Source: Lucifuga dentata
Taxonomy: Eukaryota; Chordata; Actinopteri; Ophidiiformes; Bythitidae
DNA: 64,000 nt
Assembly (NCBI GenBank): GCA_014773175.1
Contig: VXCM01000246.1
Coordinates: 260,501 to 324,500 of the forward strand
Reading direction: 5' to 3'
In this document: piece by piece, positions 1-14,780 of the stretch
Numbering within the stretch: the stretch's first letter is position 1
Layout: each line of letters starts with the position of its first letter
The notes under the pieces: generated by a model
Told to the model about the DNA's origin: nothing
Databases searched by the model: none
What the model saw: only the letters and a program-made list of their open reading frames with translations
Translations under genes and position numbers: made by a program

Positions 1-50
1 TGACTACTGCTCCTATCTGAAGTTGTGGGTTTGATTCCACTGGCATATCA
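1..50 (+). repeat. Possible tRNA-derived SINE tail, cut by the window edge
   Basis: The stretch around 28-40 (GGTTTGATTCC) is one base from a consensus RNA polymerase III B box (GGTTCGATTCC), as in tRNA-derived SINE heads. No A box is visible because the element would start outside the window. It could be chance. A repeat-library search would decide. Confidence 0.28.
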
Positions 51-449
51 GTGTGTTTTGTGAAAAAAATCTCATATTGTTTTTTGGCACAATGAGTTGG
101 CCTAAATTCATGTGTAAAATGATTGCAAGCCTGTAGTGGTGTTGTTTTGAAGCACACTTTCAAAATGGATTCGACCTCTACTACAACAGCTGAGCAAAGC
201 TTTATTCTTTCATCCTCTTTGCTATAATAATGGGGAGGTTTTATAATCCCTGCCTCTATTGGCCAAACTCTCCATTCAGAATTATGAGAAATAAAAGCCA
301 CAAACCCAACCAAGGCTTTTCAGAATACCTCCAATCAGCAGCTACCGCAGTTCTCTGACAATCTACTCTGGCCTTGAATTATCCTCACGTCAGACCAAAC
401 ACGCTCATTAATCAATCTGAACAGCTCAGAAAGTCCAAACTCATGAGTA

Positions 450-452
<3 letters not shown>

Positions 453-484
<32 letters not shown>
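453..484 (+). repeat. Poly(A) tract, 32 bp
   Basis: Uninterrupted A run. It may be the tail of an old retroelement on the plus strand, but no body is recognisable upstream. Confidence 0.85.
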
Positions 485-486
<2 letters not shown>

Positions 487-951
487 ATTCCAAGAAAGTC
501 CAAATAAAACAATCTCTATCCATCACATTACAGACACTCTCTCGGCTCAAGTATACAGGTATAAATAACAAGAGCACAAACCCACTTTCATAAACTATTC
601 CATAATAGACAGGAGCATTGTTCATCTGCTCTCACTGCTATCTGTGTGATAAAGTGTCTGTCTCTCAACTGTAGCCTTTTGTCATGTGCTAGTCTGGGTT
701 TATGAATGACTGCTGTACAAAAGTGCACCAGGGAATGGGAGAGCATCTAGTCATCAGACATTCACCAACGAACAATCCAATAAAACCAGGTCACCACAGC
801 AGTTCAGCGCCTGTCTGAATATCTCTCCCAGCTTCTAATCACGTCTGAACAAAGTCATCCATTCTGATTACAGAACAGCAGATCAATTAAATACTCCATA
901 TTGTTATTCCTCTTTCATTAACTATAGAGCGTGCATAAGAATAATCCCTGA

Positions 952-987
952 GCACACACAAACACACACACACACACACACACACAA
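952..987 (+). repeat. (CA)n microsatellite
   Basis: CA dinucleotide tract with one AAC interruption near its start. Confidence 0.9.
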
Positions 988-1711
988 ACCCTGTGGGAGT
1001 AGGACTTATTTATTTATAGTGCTTGTGCCAAGTTCAGTGGCTTCTCCATTATTAATGATAATGAAATCTACCAAGCCATGTAACACACCAAATTTAAAAC
1101 AGGCTCAGTTGTATCATGTGCTGCATACTAACAGAGATGTAAGAGACTATACATGTACAGTATTTAAGTATGTGGTAGTGTCATGTCTTGGCAGTTGTAG
1201 GGATTTTAAATAGCACTGAGCTCTGAGCGTTGAGCAAAATAAACCTGATTCACAGTAACTTTAAATTGGCTGGTGGTTCACTTTAAAGAGCTGCTACTGA
1301 ATATTTACATGGATATACTTAGCAGATACTATATCCATATCTGTCTGGGGAAGAATTAGAGGAAACAGCAAGTAGTAAGATTTTGTAATAGCTAACTGCT
1401 CTAGGGAGGAGGGTAGCGAAGCTCAAACACAGACTCATACTAACAAACGCACAAAATTCATACATATGTAGGATAAGCCATCTATAGTTTCTTGCGTATA
1501 TTCTTAACTACACATAAATTTATCTTATACTTTGTTGGAATATTATTCTTAGGGTGTACATCTACAAAGCTTCTTGTATACTGTGTGCGAGGACCTGTGT
1601 TCAGCATCACTTTGATTTACCATTGAAAATATAAAGTATTCCACGAGGGTTGACAGATAAATTCTGAGCCAAGCACAGAAAGATCAAACTCAGTGGTCTT
1701 GCACAATTTTC

Positions 1712-1752
1712 TTTTTTTTTTTTTTTTTTTNTTTTTTTTTTTTTTTTTTTTT
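1712..1752 (+). repeat. Poly(T) tract interrupted by an assembly N at 1731
   Basis: Nineteen Ts, one N, then twenty-one Ts. The true length is unresolved because the N probably marks a contig join inside the homopolymer. Confidence 0.85.
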
Positions 1753-2195
1753 AAACATAATATCCTTCCAACTTGGCACTTTTTGAAAGGAATTAATAGA
1801 TAAATTCACTATTTGCATTGTATTTTGACTTACCATTTACTTTTCTCTTTGCCAAATCCATTATCTATTATCGTTGATTATTATTTACATGACACTCTCA
1901 GGAAAACAGTCTGATTTGCTGTGAGATGTAACAGCAGCTCTTAATCATTGTATCACCTGAACCTGTGCATGTACTTTAAGCTATGAAGAATCACAGCCAC
2001 TGAGAGCTCATGTTAGATCCCTCAGCTAATCAGCAAAGTTCTGCCATCAAGGGACCCAAGGGGCCCACAATGATAATGGAGCTGACTAATCGAAAAGTAA
2101 ATGTGGAACCAATTGGTTAATCAACATGTTAATTGAAAGGACTACCCCTTTACTTATTTTCTGTTATAGTTCAGCTATTCATTTTTTATTTTCAT

Positions 2196-2330
2196 TTTCA
2201 TTTGATCCCTTTTATGATTTTTTTGATTAAGTTGTTCATAAATACATTTTATTTTTGGCCTCNTTTCATTTGATCCCTTTTATGATTTTTTTGATTAAGT
2301 TGTTCATAAATACATTTTATTTTTGGCCTC
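2196..2330 (+). repeat. 67-bp direct duplication flanking N at 2263 (likely assembly artefact)
   Basis: Bases 2196-2262 and 2264-2330 are identical and separated only by one N. The same 67-bp unit length recurs at three other Ns in the window, which points to unmerged overlapping contig ends and not to a tandem duplication in the animal. Confidence 0.85.
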
Positions 2331-2437
2331 TTCTTTTCCTTTCGGCTTTCCCTTCAGGGGTCACCACAGAAAATCATCTGCCTCCATCTAACCCTATCCT
2401 CTGCCTCCTCTTCTCTCACACCAACTAACTTCATGTC
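2331..2437 (-). repeat. Fragment of an abundant teleost retroelement (LINE-like)
   Basis: The stretch includes CTTTCGGCTTTCCCTTCAGG and GGGTCACCACAGAAAATC, then CTGCCTCCATCTAACC and CACCAACTAACTTCATGTC. I recognise this as a very common fish repeat, which I believe is the antisense 3' part of an RTE-type LINE. It breaks off at the N at 2438, after which the flanking sequence (TATTTTTGGCCT) resumes. The family assignment is from memory; the presence of a dispersed repeat is more secure than its class. Confidence 0.55.
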
Positions 2438-5400
2438 NTATTTTTGGCCTGCTGTATTTATTATATTAATCATTTATCTGCTTTTTTAATGTATTAATTT
2501 ATTTAGCTGTAAAGTCACATTGTTCCCTGTTTTTATTGACTAATTAATGAATTATTTTAAAAGTGCTGGTACGTATTTTCTGCCTAAAAACACCTTGTAG
2601 AGTATATCACAGCCAATTAATTCCATACTCCCTTGATGCCACAGATGTGTCAAATGCAGATCAGCCTGACATTACCATCCACACACGATCCTGCTGAAAA
2701 GAGATGAGCTGCTCTTGTTTGATGCTATAAAGCTTTTCACTGATTTGTAGAATCAGTTCCATTGCTTCAACTGTTCAAAGCCAAGCAGTTATCCATTTCA
2801 TTCAGAAGTGCCTTTTGCATTCCGCCAATGTATGCAGCTGCCTATAAAACTTAAGAACATGATCCAAACTGTGCTGTTTAAAGCATAAAGGCCTTCTAGT
2901 GAAGAATGAGCCTCAGCCTATACCCCAATAACATCTTTGGCATGGCAGCTTTCTATTGACAAAGTTCTCAGACATGTTGCCAAATTCACAGCCAAGGACG
3001 CCATGTGGAAGGCTGATGCCATGTGGGAGGCTTCCAGTCAGATTAGAGCATTAGTTTGAAAAGCAACGGTGTGGCTTCTGAAGCCTTGTCGTATATCATC
3101 AACAGAATGTGAGCTAGGGACATGGAAAAAATAGATATCATAATGAGCAAAGGAGCCTTTTCTGGTATTAATATTCTGAATATATGTGCCCAGGCAAGTC
3201 AGGCCAATGAAAGAAGGAGGACTAAGTATCAGGACCAGGTGTAGCAGCGCCACAAGCAGGGCTGGGAAGCAGTTTTGGATGCAGCTCTGTTGGCAAGTCA
3301 CCCAGGGTTTACATGCTTCTGGGCATCAGTGGAGTGTAGAAGAAGACCACCAAAGAGACAGCCAAACTTGCTTCTAAATTGCTGTGGATTAGGCAGATGG
3401 ATCCATGGGTGGGAAATGCTATGTGGACACAAGCTGGGACTTGATCAATCCAGACGGGGTTGCCTGGGTGAAGGTGTCTAATGTTATTAGATGCAAAAAC
3501 ATATGATAACCCCCAGGAAATATCATTGATGATGTTAATAATAATAACAGGTGCATCATTAGATGTGTCTTTAAACATAATGGTATAGAAAGAAGATCAA
3601 ATAGCCTGGATAATCTCCATCATATTGGACTGAAGGATAATACTTGTTCAGCTGACATTCTCAAACTCAGACTCAAACAGTCTAGGAGAAATGTGATTAA
3701 GTAATTGTTTAGTGTTCATTTAGACAAATTCGTGTATGATGATTCACAATAGATATAAAGTTAGGAGCTATTTTTTTCTTACAGAGGTTACCTTGAAGTT
3801 TGGGCTGTAGTGTGTCTATTGCCTTTCTCAGATGTCTCACAGGTGGTGATGTGATGTGCACCACAATGTGGCAACACTTCTAAGTGTTTTTAGGAAAACA
3901 TGCCAGGCGTGGGTTGAGTAGACCCTTCAATCCTTTGCAGTTAATTATTTAAGATATCAGAGGAAACTTCTGCTAGTATTGTGCATAATCAGTGTTGCCT
4001 GATTCTTGCTAAATTGATCATTCTCAGCCTATGTAAACATGAAAACATGAACATATTAAACACAGATGAGATCAACTTATTTTATTTTCCAATATTTCAT
4101 ATGAATTTTGACAGAACCATCTTTCTGTTCTCTACAGCATCTATACAGCATAGAAATAAAACACACATCAATATTGCTTTCTACAGAATGGCATGGATAA
4201 CTTCACGTATACAATATATTTTGCATACACACTCACAAGCATTCACACATTTACTATCTGGTACAAAGACAAAGTCTGGCCCTCTTATTTTTGCTTAAAG
4301 TTTGAAATTGGATATTTAGAGCAGAGGGAGAGAGGCCTGATGAGCACAGAGTACCCTAAAAAAGAAAAGACATGGCCTGAAAACACTTGACTGAAACACA
4401 GGGCGCTATACTCTGCTCAACTATTTGTCTTAACACCATAGGATCCCTAATATAAAGTGCTGCAGAGGGGATGAGGTTGTGTGAATCTCTGCACCATATG
4501 AAGGGAAATGGTGGAGTTATTATGTTGTATGTCTGAGACAGAAGCCCATTTACGCTCTACATCTCATATTTCCTGGCTGTGCTCACAGTAATGATGGATG
4601 CACATTACAGTGTTAAATCACCCCACATCTTAACTCTGTCAACAGAGACACCCCCCAACAAATCTCTAGCCACTAAAGTTCACAAAGCGAACAAGCTAAC
4701 AACAGTACAACATGACCTTGGATTGCACTTGACATAAAAATCTCATCATTTTCCTCCACTCTAATGGCCACAAACGCCTCTAATAGGCACAATCTTACAG
4801 AGAGAGGACAATCACTCATGGTGGCTAGCGTGGTGATCCTTGGTTTAACCACCTTTACAAAAGACTGACATAACACCATAGCTTTCCAATAGGATTTTAT
4901 CTCCCGTGAAAATCTGTATGATTTAGAAAATATGAATTAATACATTGTTGAGACAGCCTGACTTACCTGACCATTCTGGATGCATCACATTCAGATCTGG
5001 AAGAGGAGGAAAAAAAACACTGGTTTATTATTTTGTTGAAGGATGCTGCATTATGACAGTAGTGTAATGAAGATTCTAAAGCCATGTAACTTAACCTCAC
5101 AAAAAGCCTCACTGATCACTATCCTTTGATATAGCAACTACAATAAAGCAGCTAAGTTTAGCATGACAGATGCTGCACTACAGAGTTCATCAATTTGGTG
5201 TCCAAAGAAATATTCATTATCTAAATTCATGTTATAACTTAGATGTGACATGCACCAAATGAGATAATCATACTTCACTAGGCATGTCAAAAATATCTCC
5301 ACTTCTAATGCAGTGGTTATTACAAAGCCGCATCTTGATCTTGTAGATACAAAAAAGGATTTGTTGTGTTTGTTGTAGTTGCTTTGTTGATTTTCTCTTT

Positions 5401-7029
5401 CTGCAATATTCAAGGAAAACCACAACAAAGCACAAAACATTTAACTGTGCTATACGTGTGTGGATAGATATAGATAGTGCTGAAATACAAGACAGGGCAC
5501 AGCTGACCTGGCCTATTTGGATATACAGTATCTGAACATTTTGGGGGCACAGCAGCCAGATTAAGACTTTAGTGCAGTTGTGTTTGCAGGTATCAAGTAA
5601 CACACACATCAGTCTAATGCATGTTTGTTTTTGTTATTACGTGCTTGCTGTCATACACCGTGGGTTCAGGCTCTGTCTCGTGATTTCACAGCCACTATTT
5701 GAAACAGACTGCAGTAAATGCCATTCCAAAGCAAGGAAGTACTCTACACCACAGAAATAAAACACAGTCTGTTCTGTGAACCACAGCACTAAGGAGCAAT
5801 AAAGCTGCTGCATGGCTGCATCAGGACAAATTTATAGAGCTTCTTGTCACACCCTTTGACTTTTCACATGCCGAGCACAATGAGGTATTCATGGTGTAAA
5901 GTCAGTACTGTGACTGACTATACACTTATAATATACAGCAGTTGAAACATTTTTCTTTGAGGAATTTACTGAAGAAATAATGATCTTCTCTAATGTGTAA
6001 AGCTGAAGCCAGTTATATTTCTAATTTTTCTTCATTGCATTTACTTGTTTTCTTTTCTTCTGGCTCTACCATATTCCTCTCACAAGCAATCTAAACTATC
6101 ATATATTGCCTCAACATCTGCTCTGCCTCCAGATGTCTGTTATTCAGCAAAATGGCCAAACATTCTTTAATTGTTGCATAAAACTCAGAACAAACTTTGA
6201 ACAACGGTGGTGCTTTCATATGACCAATCTTCATGATTGTGGAAGTGGGCTGAGCTGAAAACTAGAGCTGGGTCAATATAATGCACTGGTACAATGAGAT
6301 TCATTGACACACATACTGCAGTTGAAAGCAATTACTGAGGCCATCGATTGCTGTGGATACATTGCTAAAAATGTATCTCACCAAACTATATTTCACAAAT
6401 ATTTTGCTGGATGATAAAATGTCTATTTTTATATCTGCTATCACTAAGCTATGCAGACTGAATGTCACCAGAGCTTTTTTGAAAAGCAAAGCTATATGAC
6501 ATGACAGTGATGAGGCAGTGGTCAGCACCGAGGACAGCTCCTCTGCCCTGTGGAAACATCACCACCACCATCACCACCACCCACCCACAACAACAATTCA
6601 CAATAATAATAATCTATAAATCCTGATCAGGCCTCAATGATTTTTTTCAAACACTCTGCAAAACTGTCAAGACTTGTGCAGAAGACAGATGGAGAGTCTG
6701 CCGCAGCTTACAGAGTGTGAGATACCATCAGTCATAAGCGTTTGTGTGGAACTTCATCACTTTATGCCCTTCATTTCTGGGCCATTGGCTTGTTAAAGCT
6801 GCAGGTGATAACAGATGTCACTTATTCTTCACCCAAGCCAATGAACAATTTTGGAAATTACAGACATATTGTTATTTTATTTATCTTCCCATTTTTGTCA
6901 AAAAAAATAATAATTTTTTTTTCCCATATATATTTATTGGAGTTTTGTTCTTATATCAAAACAAAAGCAGGAAAAAACACACTCAGAACATCTAGAACTT
7001 CCCCCATCCTGAAATCATTGAAAATAAAA

Positions 7030-7050
7030 TGAAATAAATAAATAAATAAT
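7030..7050 (+). repeat. (AAAT)n short tract
   Basis: Five or so AAAT/AATA units within a longer A/T-rich stretch at 6900-7110. It could be the simple-sequence tail of an old non-LTR element, but no body is identified. Confidence 0.6.
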
Positions 7051-8468
7051 AAACAAAAATGCAAAAATTAATTAACTACAAATACAAATTTAAATAAAAT
7101 ATGTATAAATCATATACAACCATTCAGACCTAGTGTGACAAATTGTCCCAACCCCCCNCCCCCCCACAAAAAAAACAAAACAAAACAAAAAAAACTCAGA
7201 AGTCTGTTCAGAGCACTCTTCAGGTGCCTCATAGTCCCTATTTTGCTGATTTCCCAGGATCACTATTTATTTTACTGGTATACTAGTTACCTTCACCATT
7301 TGATAGACCTCAACAATAGCGGCAGTACTGTCTCAACCTCAACCATACTTTATTTGTCAAAATTATTACCTAAAAATATGAGATTATCATTTTTCTTGCA
7401 GTCAGGATGATACTGAACAAATCCCAAGATGAATAAATAGCAGGTCCCTTCTCAGATGATTGATTGTGTATATAGCTTTTGTTACGCAGTTTTTCCTCTG
7501 CTATGTGTAGAGGTCCATTCAGATACACTCCTAAAACCTCTGAAAAATGAATGAAATGCCAAATCACATTAGACGTATCATTCCAAACAACATCTCTACA
7601 AGCTCTGTGACTGATGGCTCCCGTGGTTGCCCACACAGAAGCCAAATCTCCAATGAAAAGATAAAGACTTCCACCCAGCTGCTTCCTAAAACCAAATCTT
7701 TCATGTCCTGTCAACTTCTTTACTCTCTCATTCACCTCAGTGCCAGGGCGTGAGACAAATGCATGTGTGTCAATTTTTTTTGTGCCCAATTTGGATCAGA
7801 GACAAACAGGCTGTTGCAGTGAGGACAGGCTGTTTCCTGTTGACAGGGAGGAAACTGACACAGGGAACACAACACAAAAACTGCTGATTCAGAGTTTATC
7901 AATCTGCCTTTCTGCAGGAGTAAGTGCAACTGGACACGGCTGCAGAAGTGCATGCGTCTGCTCATTTAATCATAGCTCCCTGCTTTGCCTCCAATGAACT
8001 AGAACATCATCTACTGCAGGCAACACAGCTGCAATGATTCACAACTTATAATGTTGCTGAGCATGCTTCTGTGTTTTCAGTGTCTGTGGTATATTTTTAG
8101 TGCAATAATTTCTATTTCGTTTTGTACTTTCGAATAGCGTATATCATCCAGGCTTGGAAACTTTCCCCCAAAGCTATTTAATTTTCCTTGCATCTTTCAG
8201 GGTGGACCTGTTCTAATATAATTATACACCCATTACTTGTTTTTCACTGTAAAACATTTATAGGGTTAAGCCTTGAAAACCAACAAGTTTCCTAATACTT
8301 CATCACATTACCACCCTTATTATGACAATGAGAAAAAAGAGAAGGCTGAGGCAATAAAGGAAGTATTCCTTTCCAAATTCAATAGCTAATCTGGGGTAAT
8401 TATAGTTCGTCCATAGTTTGCAACTCATGATTAGATTTCCAAGTAAGAAGGTTCATATATTGGTGAGT

Positions 8469-8470
8469 GC

Positions 8471-8536
<66 letters not shown>
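8469..8536 (+). repeat. (GT)n microsatellite, about 68 bp
   Basis: Long nearly pure GT tract beginning as GCGTGCGTGTGT. It is one of the longest dinucleotide tracts in the window and likely polymorphic. Confidence 0.95.
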
Positions 8537-8539
<3 letters not shown>

Positions 8540-10119
8540 GTGGAGATTATAGTTCAAGCTAAAACCCACTAGCATTATTTTACTTGCTTGATCTTCTACT
8601 TTCTTCAACTTTAAAATCAGGACATGCATCTTTTATATGCTATGCTAGAAGAAGCAAAGGGCAGGAATCCCATAATGAAATTTAATGATTCCTTAACTAA
8701 ACTGCTTAGACCAGACTAGACCCTCATAAGTTACCCAAACAGTTTCTGGGTTTGCTGAAAATATCATTCAGCAGCAACCGTGACAGTCACAGAACATTTC
8801 AAGCTTTAGTGAACAAACGCCTCGAAGCTGTGGTGAAAAACAATAAATCACATCAGAAATAATAATAAAATTACAAGACTTTTTACTAAAAATAGAGAAA
8901 CACTTCTTTCAGTTTTGTGGCTCTTGCCTCGATTTACAACAATGTCAGTTACAATGACAATGATCAATGGCTTAAAGCTGCGGTTGGCTATACCAGCTCA
9001 CTCACACTGACAAGTTCCCTGCAAGAATACTGTGAAGCTTGGCACTCTCATGCAGCTGTTCATATTTACTTTTCATAATTCCAAAAAATCCATGTTTCTC
9101 ACGCTGCACTCATGATAAAGCGAGAGCATTTCAGCATTTAATGTAGACATTGCTCTTTTTCTCTGATAATGTGCGTGCTTTAGTTCTGCTTCCCTTGGTT
9201 CGAAGGCATTTTCTGAGACCACCAAATAAATGAAGGACATTCATCATGTGCTATGCTCCTCAGTGCCATACGTACTGACATCCATATTATCAAGACTAAA
9301 TGATCTGTATTAATCAGCAGCTAATTACAGGCAGAAATGTGTGTGGCTAAGCAGAGCTAATGAGTCCGTCAGTGGTGCTCCTTATGCTGCTGTCTAATTA
9401 TGTATCTCTATGGAATTACTGGTGTGTGAATCACACTGGCTGTTTGACCTGATATAAGGGGAGGAGGGCCCATCCTCAGAACCCCCCTCAAATACCCATT
9501 CACACACTCACACACCCACAAACCACTCATCAGCACATATTGCTGAAAATTGCTCAAAACAGTCCGTCTTCTTTCTTCATCTAATTTCATTTCACATGAT
9601 CTATTCATCTAACTTTGCCCAACTAGTCAATAAGTTATTTAGGCAAAGGCCAAAGTGCATCAGCACAGCAGTTTAGCAACTGAACCTTTAAGAACTGCTA
9701 CACAGACTCTGTCACTCATCAGTATTGATGTCAAGTCAGTGGTGCATTTATTGACAAATGGAAAATGCTTATTTGTCTTTAACATCTCAGTAGCGGTTGA
9801 AGGTTTCAGTCTCCTGCAAGTTTTAGTCTATGTGAATACAATCTGCTGGATAATACAACAAGGCTTCAATAGGTTTACTGTATAGGAACCAGTAAAGAGA
9901 CTGAAAAATCTGATCTCAATATTTACTTAATAAGAACATATCTCAGAATAGAACAGTATCATAAATCTTTAGAGCAACTAGACTGGCAGACTGCCCTCCA
10001 AACTGAACTCCAGCATATCACTGGAAACAAACAGGGAGAGAAGGATACAAAAAAATCTCACTTAACCTCTGGCTGCATTCCTGAGCATATTATTTAGATT
10101 TAGATCTAGCCTCAGAATC

Positions 10120-10246
10120 TCTTTGAAACATCAAAGTTCCACAAAAAAAAAAATGTAGTAGTTGCACACTGGCAGCCAGAGTNTCTTTGAAACATCAAAG
10201 TTCCACAAAAAAAAAAATGTAGTAGTTGCACACTGGCAGCCAGAGT
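10120..10246 (+). repeat. 63-bp direct duplication flanking N at 10183 (likely assembly artefact)
   Basis: 10120-10182 and 10184-10246 are identical, including an 11-A run. One N lies between them. Confidence 0.85.
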
Positions 10247-12946
10247 GGAAACACAGATCACAGACCAATACATATGAGTCATTCTCAGCTTCCAAACAAG
10301 ACAAAAGTATCATCACAAGACCTGAAAAGATCATAATGGGAGCCTAAGTTTATTCTGTCTTTGTTTACATGGTGCCAAACTTTTTTCCAAACAACTGGTG
10401 AGAAGATGCCACAAATTTTAGTTCAAATATTGGCTTGACAAAGCCTCAGACAGCTGTGTGGAAGTTGTGTTTGACATCAACCCATGATGACTAAGATGAT
10501 GTGTGAGCAGTAGTTCCTCCTCTGTGTTTAGCTGTTGACTCAGCCTCCACCTCATCAGAGATCCACACCACACACTCTCACTTGGCAGAAAACTAGTAGC
10601 AGCCTTTCTAAAAGCTCTCCACAGGTACTACGCTACAAATTGCCTTCGATTCAGCTGCTGCATCAGCTGGTTTTGACAGCTGCGAGGTGGATAATTGGTT
10701 CAACTGTGAAGAAATAAAGAATGAACAAGCTTCATAGCCGCTCAATGTACGTTGCTTTAGTTTTGATCACAGCTTGTAATGATATAAGGGGGCGGCAAGA
10801 GGTCTGAAGCCTTGAAAATGGGGCAAATGCCAGATAAAAGCATCATACAGTAAACTTTACAGAATCCATTTAAGAGTTTAAAAATATCTACATATTTTAC
10901 TCTATTAGATATTTCACTCAAACTGAGAAAATATTAAATGGAGGGCATTGTACGCATTTTATTAGCCTATATTAGTAAGGTTGTGGGGGATTTTTTGGCT
11001 TTAGATTTTACACACCACCATGTACCATTTACAGATTCCTTTTTTTCTGTTTGAGAACTAACTGAAATATTTATGCAAGGGGAAGAACAAAACACGCCAT
11101 GGTAGCATGTTCCTCATTTCTGAGGCTAGGCGCAATAGTGATGCTTGAGAGCATGACAGCAGCTGGAATGCATAAAAGGAGAAGCAAATGACTGGAAATG
11201 AATGACAGAGTGACAGGGTGCTGTACCCTGATCACAGACTGGGGCTTTAATGAAAGATATAGATGTCAATTGACAAATGTTAGCTGCCGAAGAATGCATT
11301 TCTCCTCAAGTTCCTGTTTGCAGATCGTATAAGCTCTCCTTTCACAGCACCTTCCTGCTACGAGTCCCGTCTGAGAGAGAGAGAGAGAAAGAGATCACAG
11401 TCTCAAGCTCAAAGTTTTTGAAACAGATGCAACATTATACTGCACATTCACACCTGCTATGAAATATGAAAACAACATTATCAAATGTCACAGGAATTAG
11501 AAACAGGACATTTTCTCCTTTACTTGCTAAAGTCAAATCAAACTGAATTGAATAAAGTCAAGCAGAGCTAAGCTTGAGGCTTCACGCCTGTTCCGAGCTG
11601 TACACCCCTCCCACCACCGCCCCCCTTGGTGTGGCCTTTAACAGTAGCATCATCAGAAAGAGGTAACAGCCCTCATTAAAGCCATTATTATCCTTCTTAT
11701 GGGGCAACAGCTACATCAAAGGAGGCAAACCAACTTAACTCTCTATTAATAGGCCTGACTGGGGAGGCAGAGGTCACAGAGCTTGGCTTATTTCCAGCAT
11801 GGCTGAAGCCACAATAAAATGCTAGAAGGGACAGTCCATTACAGCTGAAGGCAGCCTGTGATTTTGAGTGGAAGTTGCAAATAGTCTTTGGCCATTGGTT
11901 GAGATTTATAGGTGGGTCTGAATGCAAATCATCCCAGTGTGGACATTAATCTCGTTGGGGTATTTCATTACAGGGGGGTTTGCTGGAGAGAGGGAGTCTA
12001 TGTGCTCATAAATTTGCTTTGGCACACTGACTGTTCAGCAGATCGTTGGGTAAATGAGTGGATGCCGCCAGCCACAAGAAACAGCTTTCTCCATCATGCT
12101 ATTATTTCCTGCTGAGGGGTCCCAAAACACATGCTAAAGCTGTTATGCTGGCTAGAGGTGAACTATTTATGAACTTGCCAATTCCCCATCTACAGGCCGC
12201 ATATAGGGGACTTGGTGAGGGCAGCTGAGGTTTTCTTAACAGGTAACAAATTACAATAAAAGAAGCAAAGACAGGAGCCACTAGAAAAGGCCCAAAAATC
12301 CACCAGAGACTCTAAAAAAATAAATCAGTATAAGCCAAAAATCAGTATCCTAAAAGTGCCTTTACAAAATATCTCAATGTCTACAGTTTAAATCCTTGCT
12401 ATTGACTCCTCCGGCTTGACTCCAAATACAGAGATGCTTGGCCTTCAAAGTTCATTAATAATTTACTGAAATATGCTGAAATACCTGAATGCACATTATT
12501 ATACTGAAACAATTATATAAAAGCATAGTAACATACTGTACATTAACAATCAACATCACATTTACATTTTGAAGGAGACATCATATTTTTTGTTATTTGC
12601 CCTCATTTAGTGCAATATAGTGGAAAGTATTTGTTCAAAACACCCAAAGATTCTGAACTGCCTTAAAAGATTTGTTTTTTTTATTGGCCCTTTACTTCAG
12701 TAACATATTCATGTCAACATGTAATACATTCAAATGTACCTGCCTATACAGTACCTGGTTAGACACAGCCATTAAGTACAAAGCTCGTGATTGAGTGTTT
12801 TGGCCAGCATCTGTGTTTTACTATCTATTCATGTTATGAGAGCAGGCCTGACACTGCTGGTCAATCAGAAAAAAAAGCAGGGTTTTTTTTGTAAAGGGGC
12901 CTTTAAGAGAGAGAGAGAGAGAGTCTGTTTTCACTCAGTGTGAACA

Positions 12947-13051
12947 GTGGTGCTGCAGCAATAGAGAGCTGAACTATATGTGTGTTTTTTTTTTTTTGNG
13001 TGGTGCTGCAGCAATAGAGAGCTGAACTATATGTGTGTTGTTTTTTTTTTG
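12947..13051 (+). repeat. 52-bp near-identical duplication flanking N at 12999
   Basis: 12947-12998 and 13000-13051 match except for one base in the T run. This is the same N-separated pattern as elsewhere in the window. Confidence 0.8.
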
Positions 13052-14780
13052 TAAATTATAGCAATGCAAAAGTTTCAACCCTAAATGAAAGTAAGTACAT
13101 GGATGGAAACCTGTATGGTGAGCTCTTTATGTCTATCTAAACTTAATTTGGATGAAACACTTTCAATTTATAGAAATATTTAGATCATTATGTTACATTG
13201 TTCAACGTGTCAGGTTGAGAGTTTACTTTGTGTGCTTGTTTTTCTGTTTAGAAGTTTCTCTGTACATTACATTAATCTGTCATAGTCATTCTAAACTGCA
13301 GTACGATTCAAAAAATCGTGTCTTACATGTATATCAACCCTACATCAGAACATATGACAAAATATAGTCAGTTTTTGTCAAGTTGAAAGTGAAAACAAAG
13401 CTTCAAACTGCAGCATAACAGACATAAATAAGAGATGAAGCACATTATTAAAGTTTCTAATGGATCTTAACACTATTTTTGTTAAAGTCTTTTCCCAACA
13501 AAAAGGTAATTTGCTCAGCACAATAAAAATGGTATAATCCTCCTGTGACTTTAACTTGTCAACTCCTGGTTTTGAGTACAAGAGTTTAAAAGTTAATGTA
13601 GCAGCTAAATGTGCAATATATATATAAAACACTCTTCAAAATAAAATATGGATATAGTGTATATACTGTCAGCCATTTTATTGGACATATCTTTTTTTCT
13701 TATGACCCAGTATAAAGGCATTGTTCTGGAACTCATCCTGGCTAATGTGGCACAGAATCAACAATTGAGGGCTTTGCTGCTTGTTCATCAGCACTGAAAC
13801 ATTCATATTAGCTCTATTAGAGCATTAACAGGCAGAGCTGGACTTAGCTATGATTCTGCACATCATCCATCAATATTTAACGGAGAATGGACAAAAGCAT
13901 TCTTCCTCACAAACATTTCACCCCTAATCCAACACTATACTCTATGTAGACATACAATAAGATACACAATCCACACTATACACTTCCATTTACCAAGATT
14001 ACACCCTACAGTGTTACTGCAAAAAAATGAATATCCAACTGTGTGGTACAGTGCAATATATATTCATTACCAAAGAGCTCAGTTGCAGAGCAGTACGCAG
14101 ATTTCTTTTATTGTTGAGCAAAGGATCTGAGCTTAAAGCTTCACTACATTTCCAACATCTTAAAATACGGCAGTTCAGAAAATAACTATGATCACACCAG
14201 CTGTTTGTCATCTGCAGTTGAAGATGTTATCTCCCCAGCAATCACATCAGTGTCCCAAATATTGTTTACACTCAGTTGGCTATCCGGGCCTGGGACAAAG
14301 TCTGAATGCTAAATGTGGGCTGGCAGATGCATCCACTGAGATAACAAATGAAAGCACTTGCAAACACTATTCCACTCCCACTGGACAGGCTCAGGTCACA
14401 TTGAAACCACCCTGATTAATCCACCAGCCTCTTCTTCTGAACATTAATCAAGAACAAAAACCAACTTTTACAGTTTTGATCCTTTGAGTCACATGTGACC
14501 TTTTGTTAAAATTTACAGACTACATTCATGCACTGATTTAGGTTGCAGTTGGACTTGGTATATCTTGCATTACCTGTCATTTGATTCCAAAGCGATCTTA
14601 AGGGGATATAAGTAACTGCAGAGGCAGGTTAAACAAACATCATTAGGAGAGAGAATGCACTGTAGAAATTCCATATGGTCAGCATAAATACTGGCAGACT
14701 AAATGGCTGACAAGGCAACAGAAGGAACCTGATATGTATTTGCTAATTTGTGCCTGTGAGTGCTACATCAATCTCTGATG

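Noticed and set aside
7370..7789. 139-codon minus-strand open frame
   Set aside because: No recognisable domain, no supporting splice sites or promoter; could be an eroded retroelement piece but I cannot support a gene. A blastp search would settle it.
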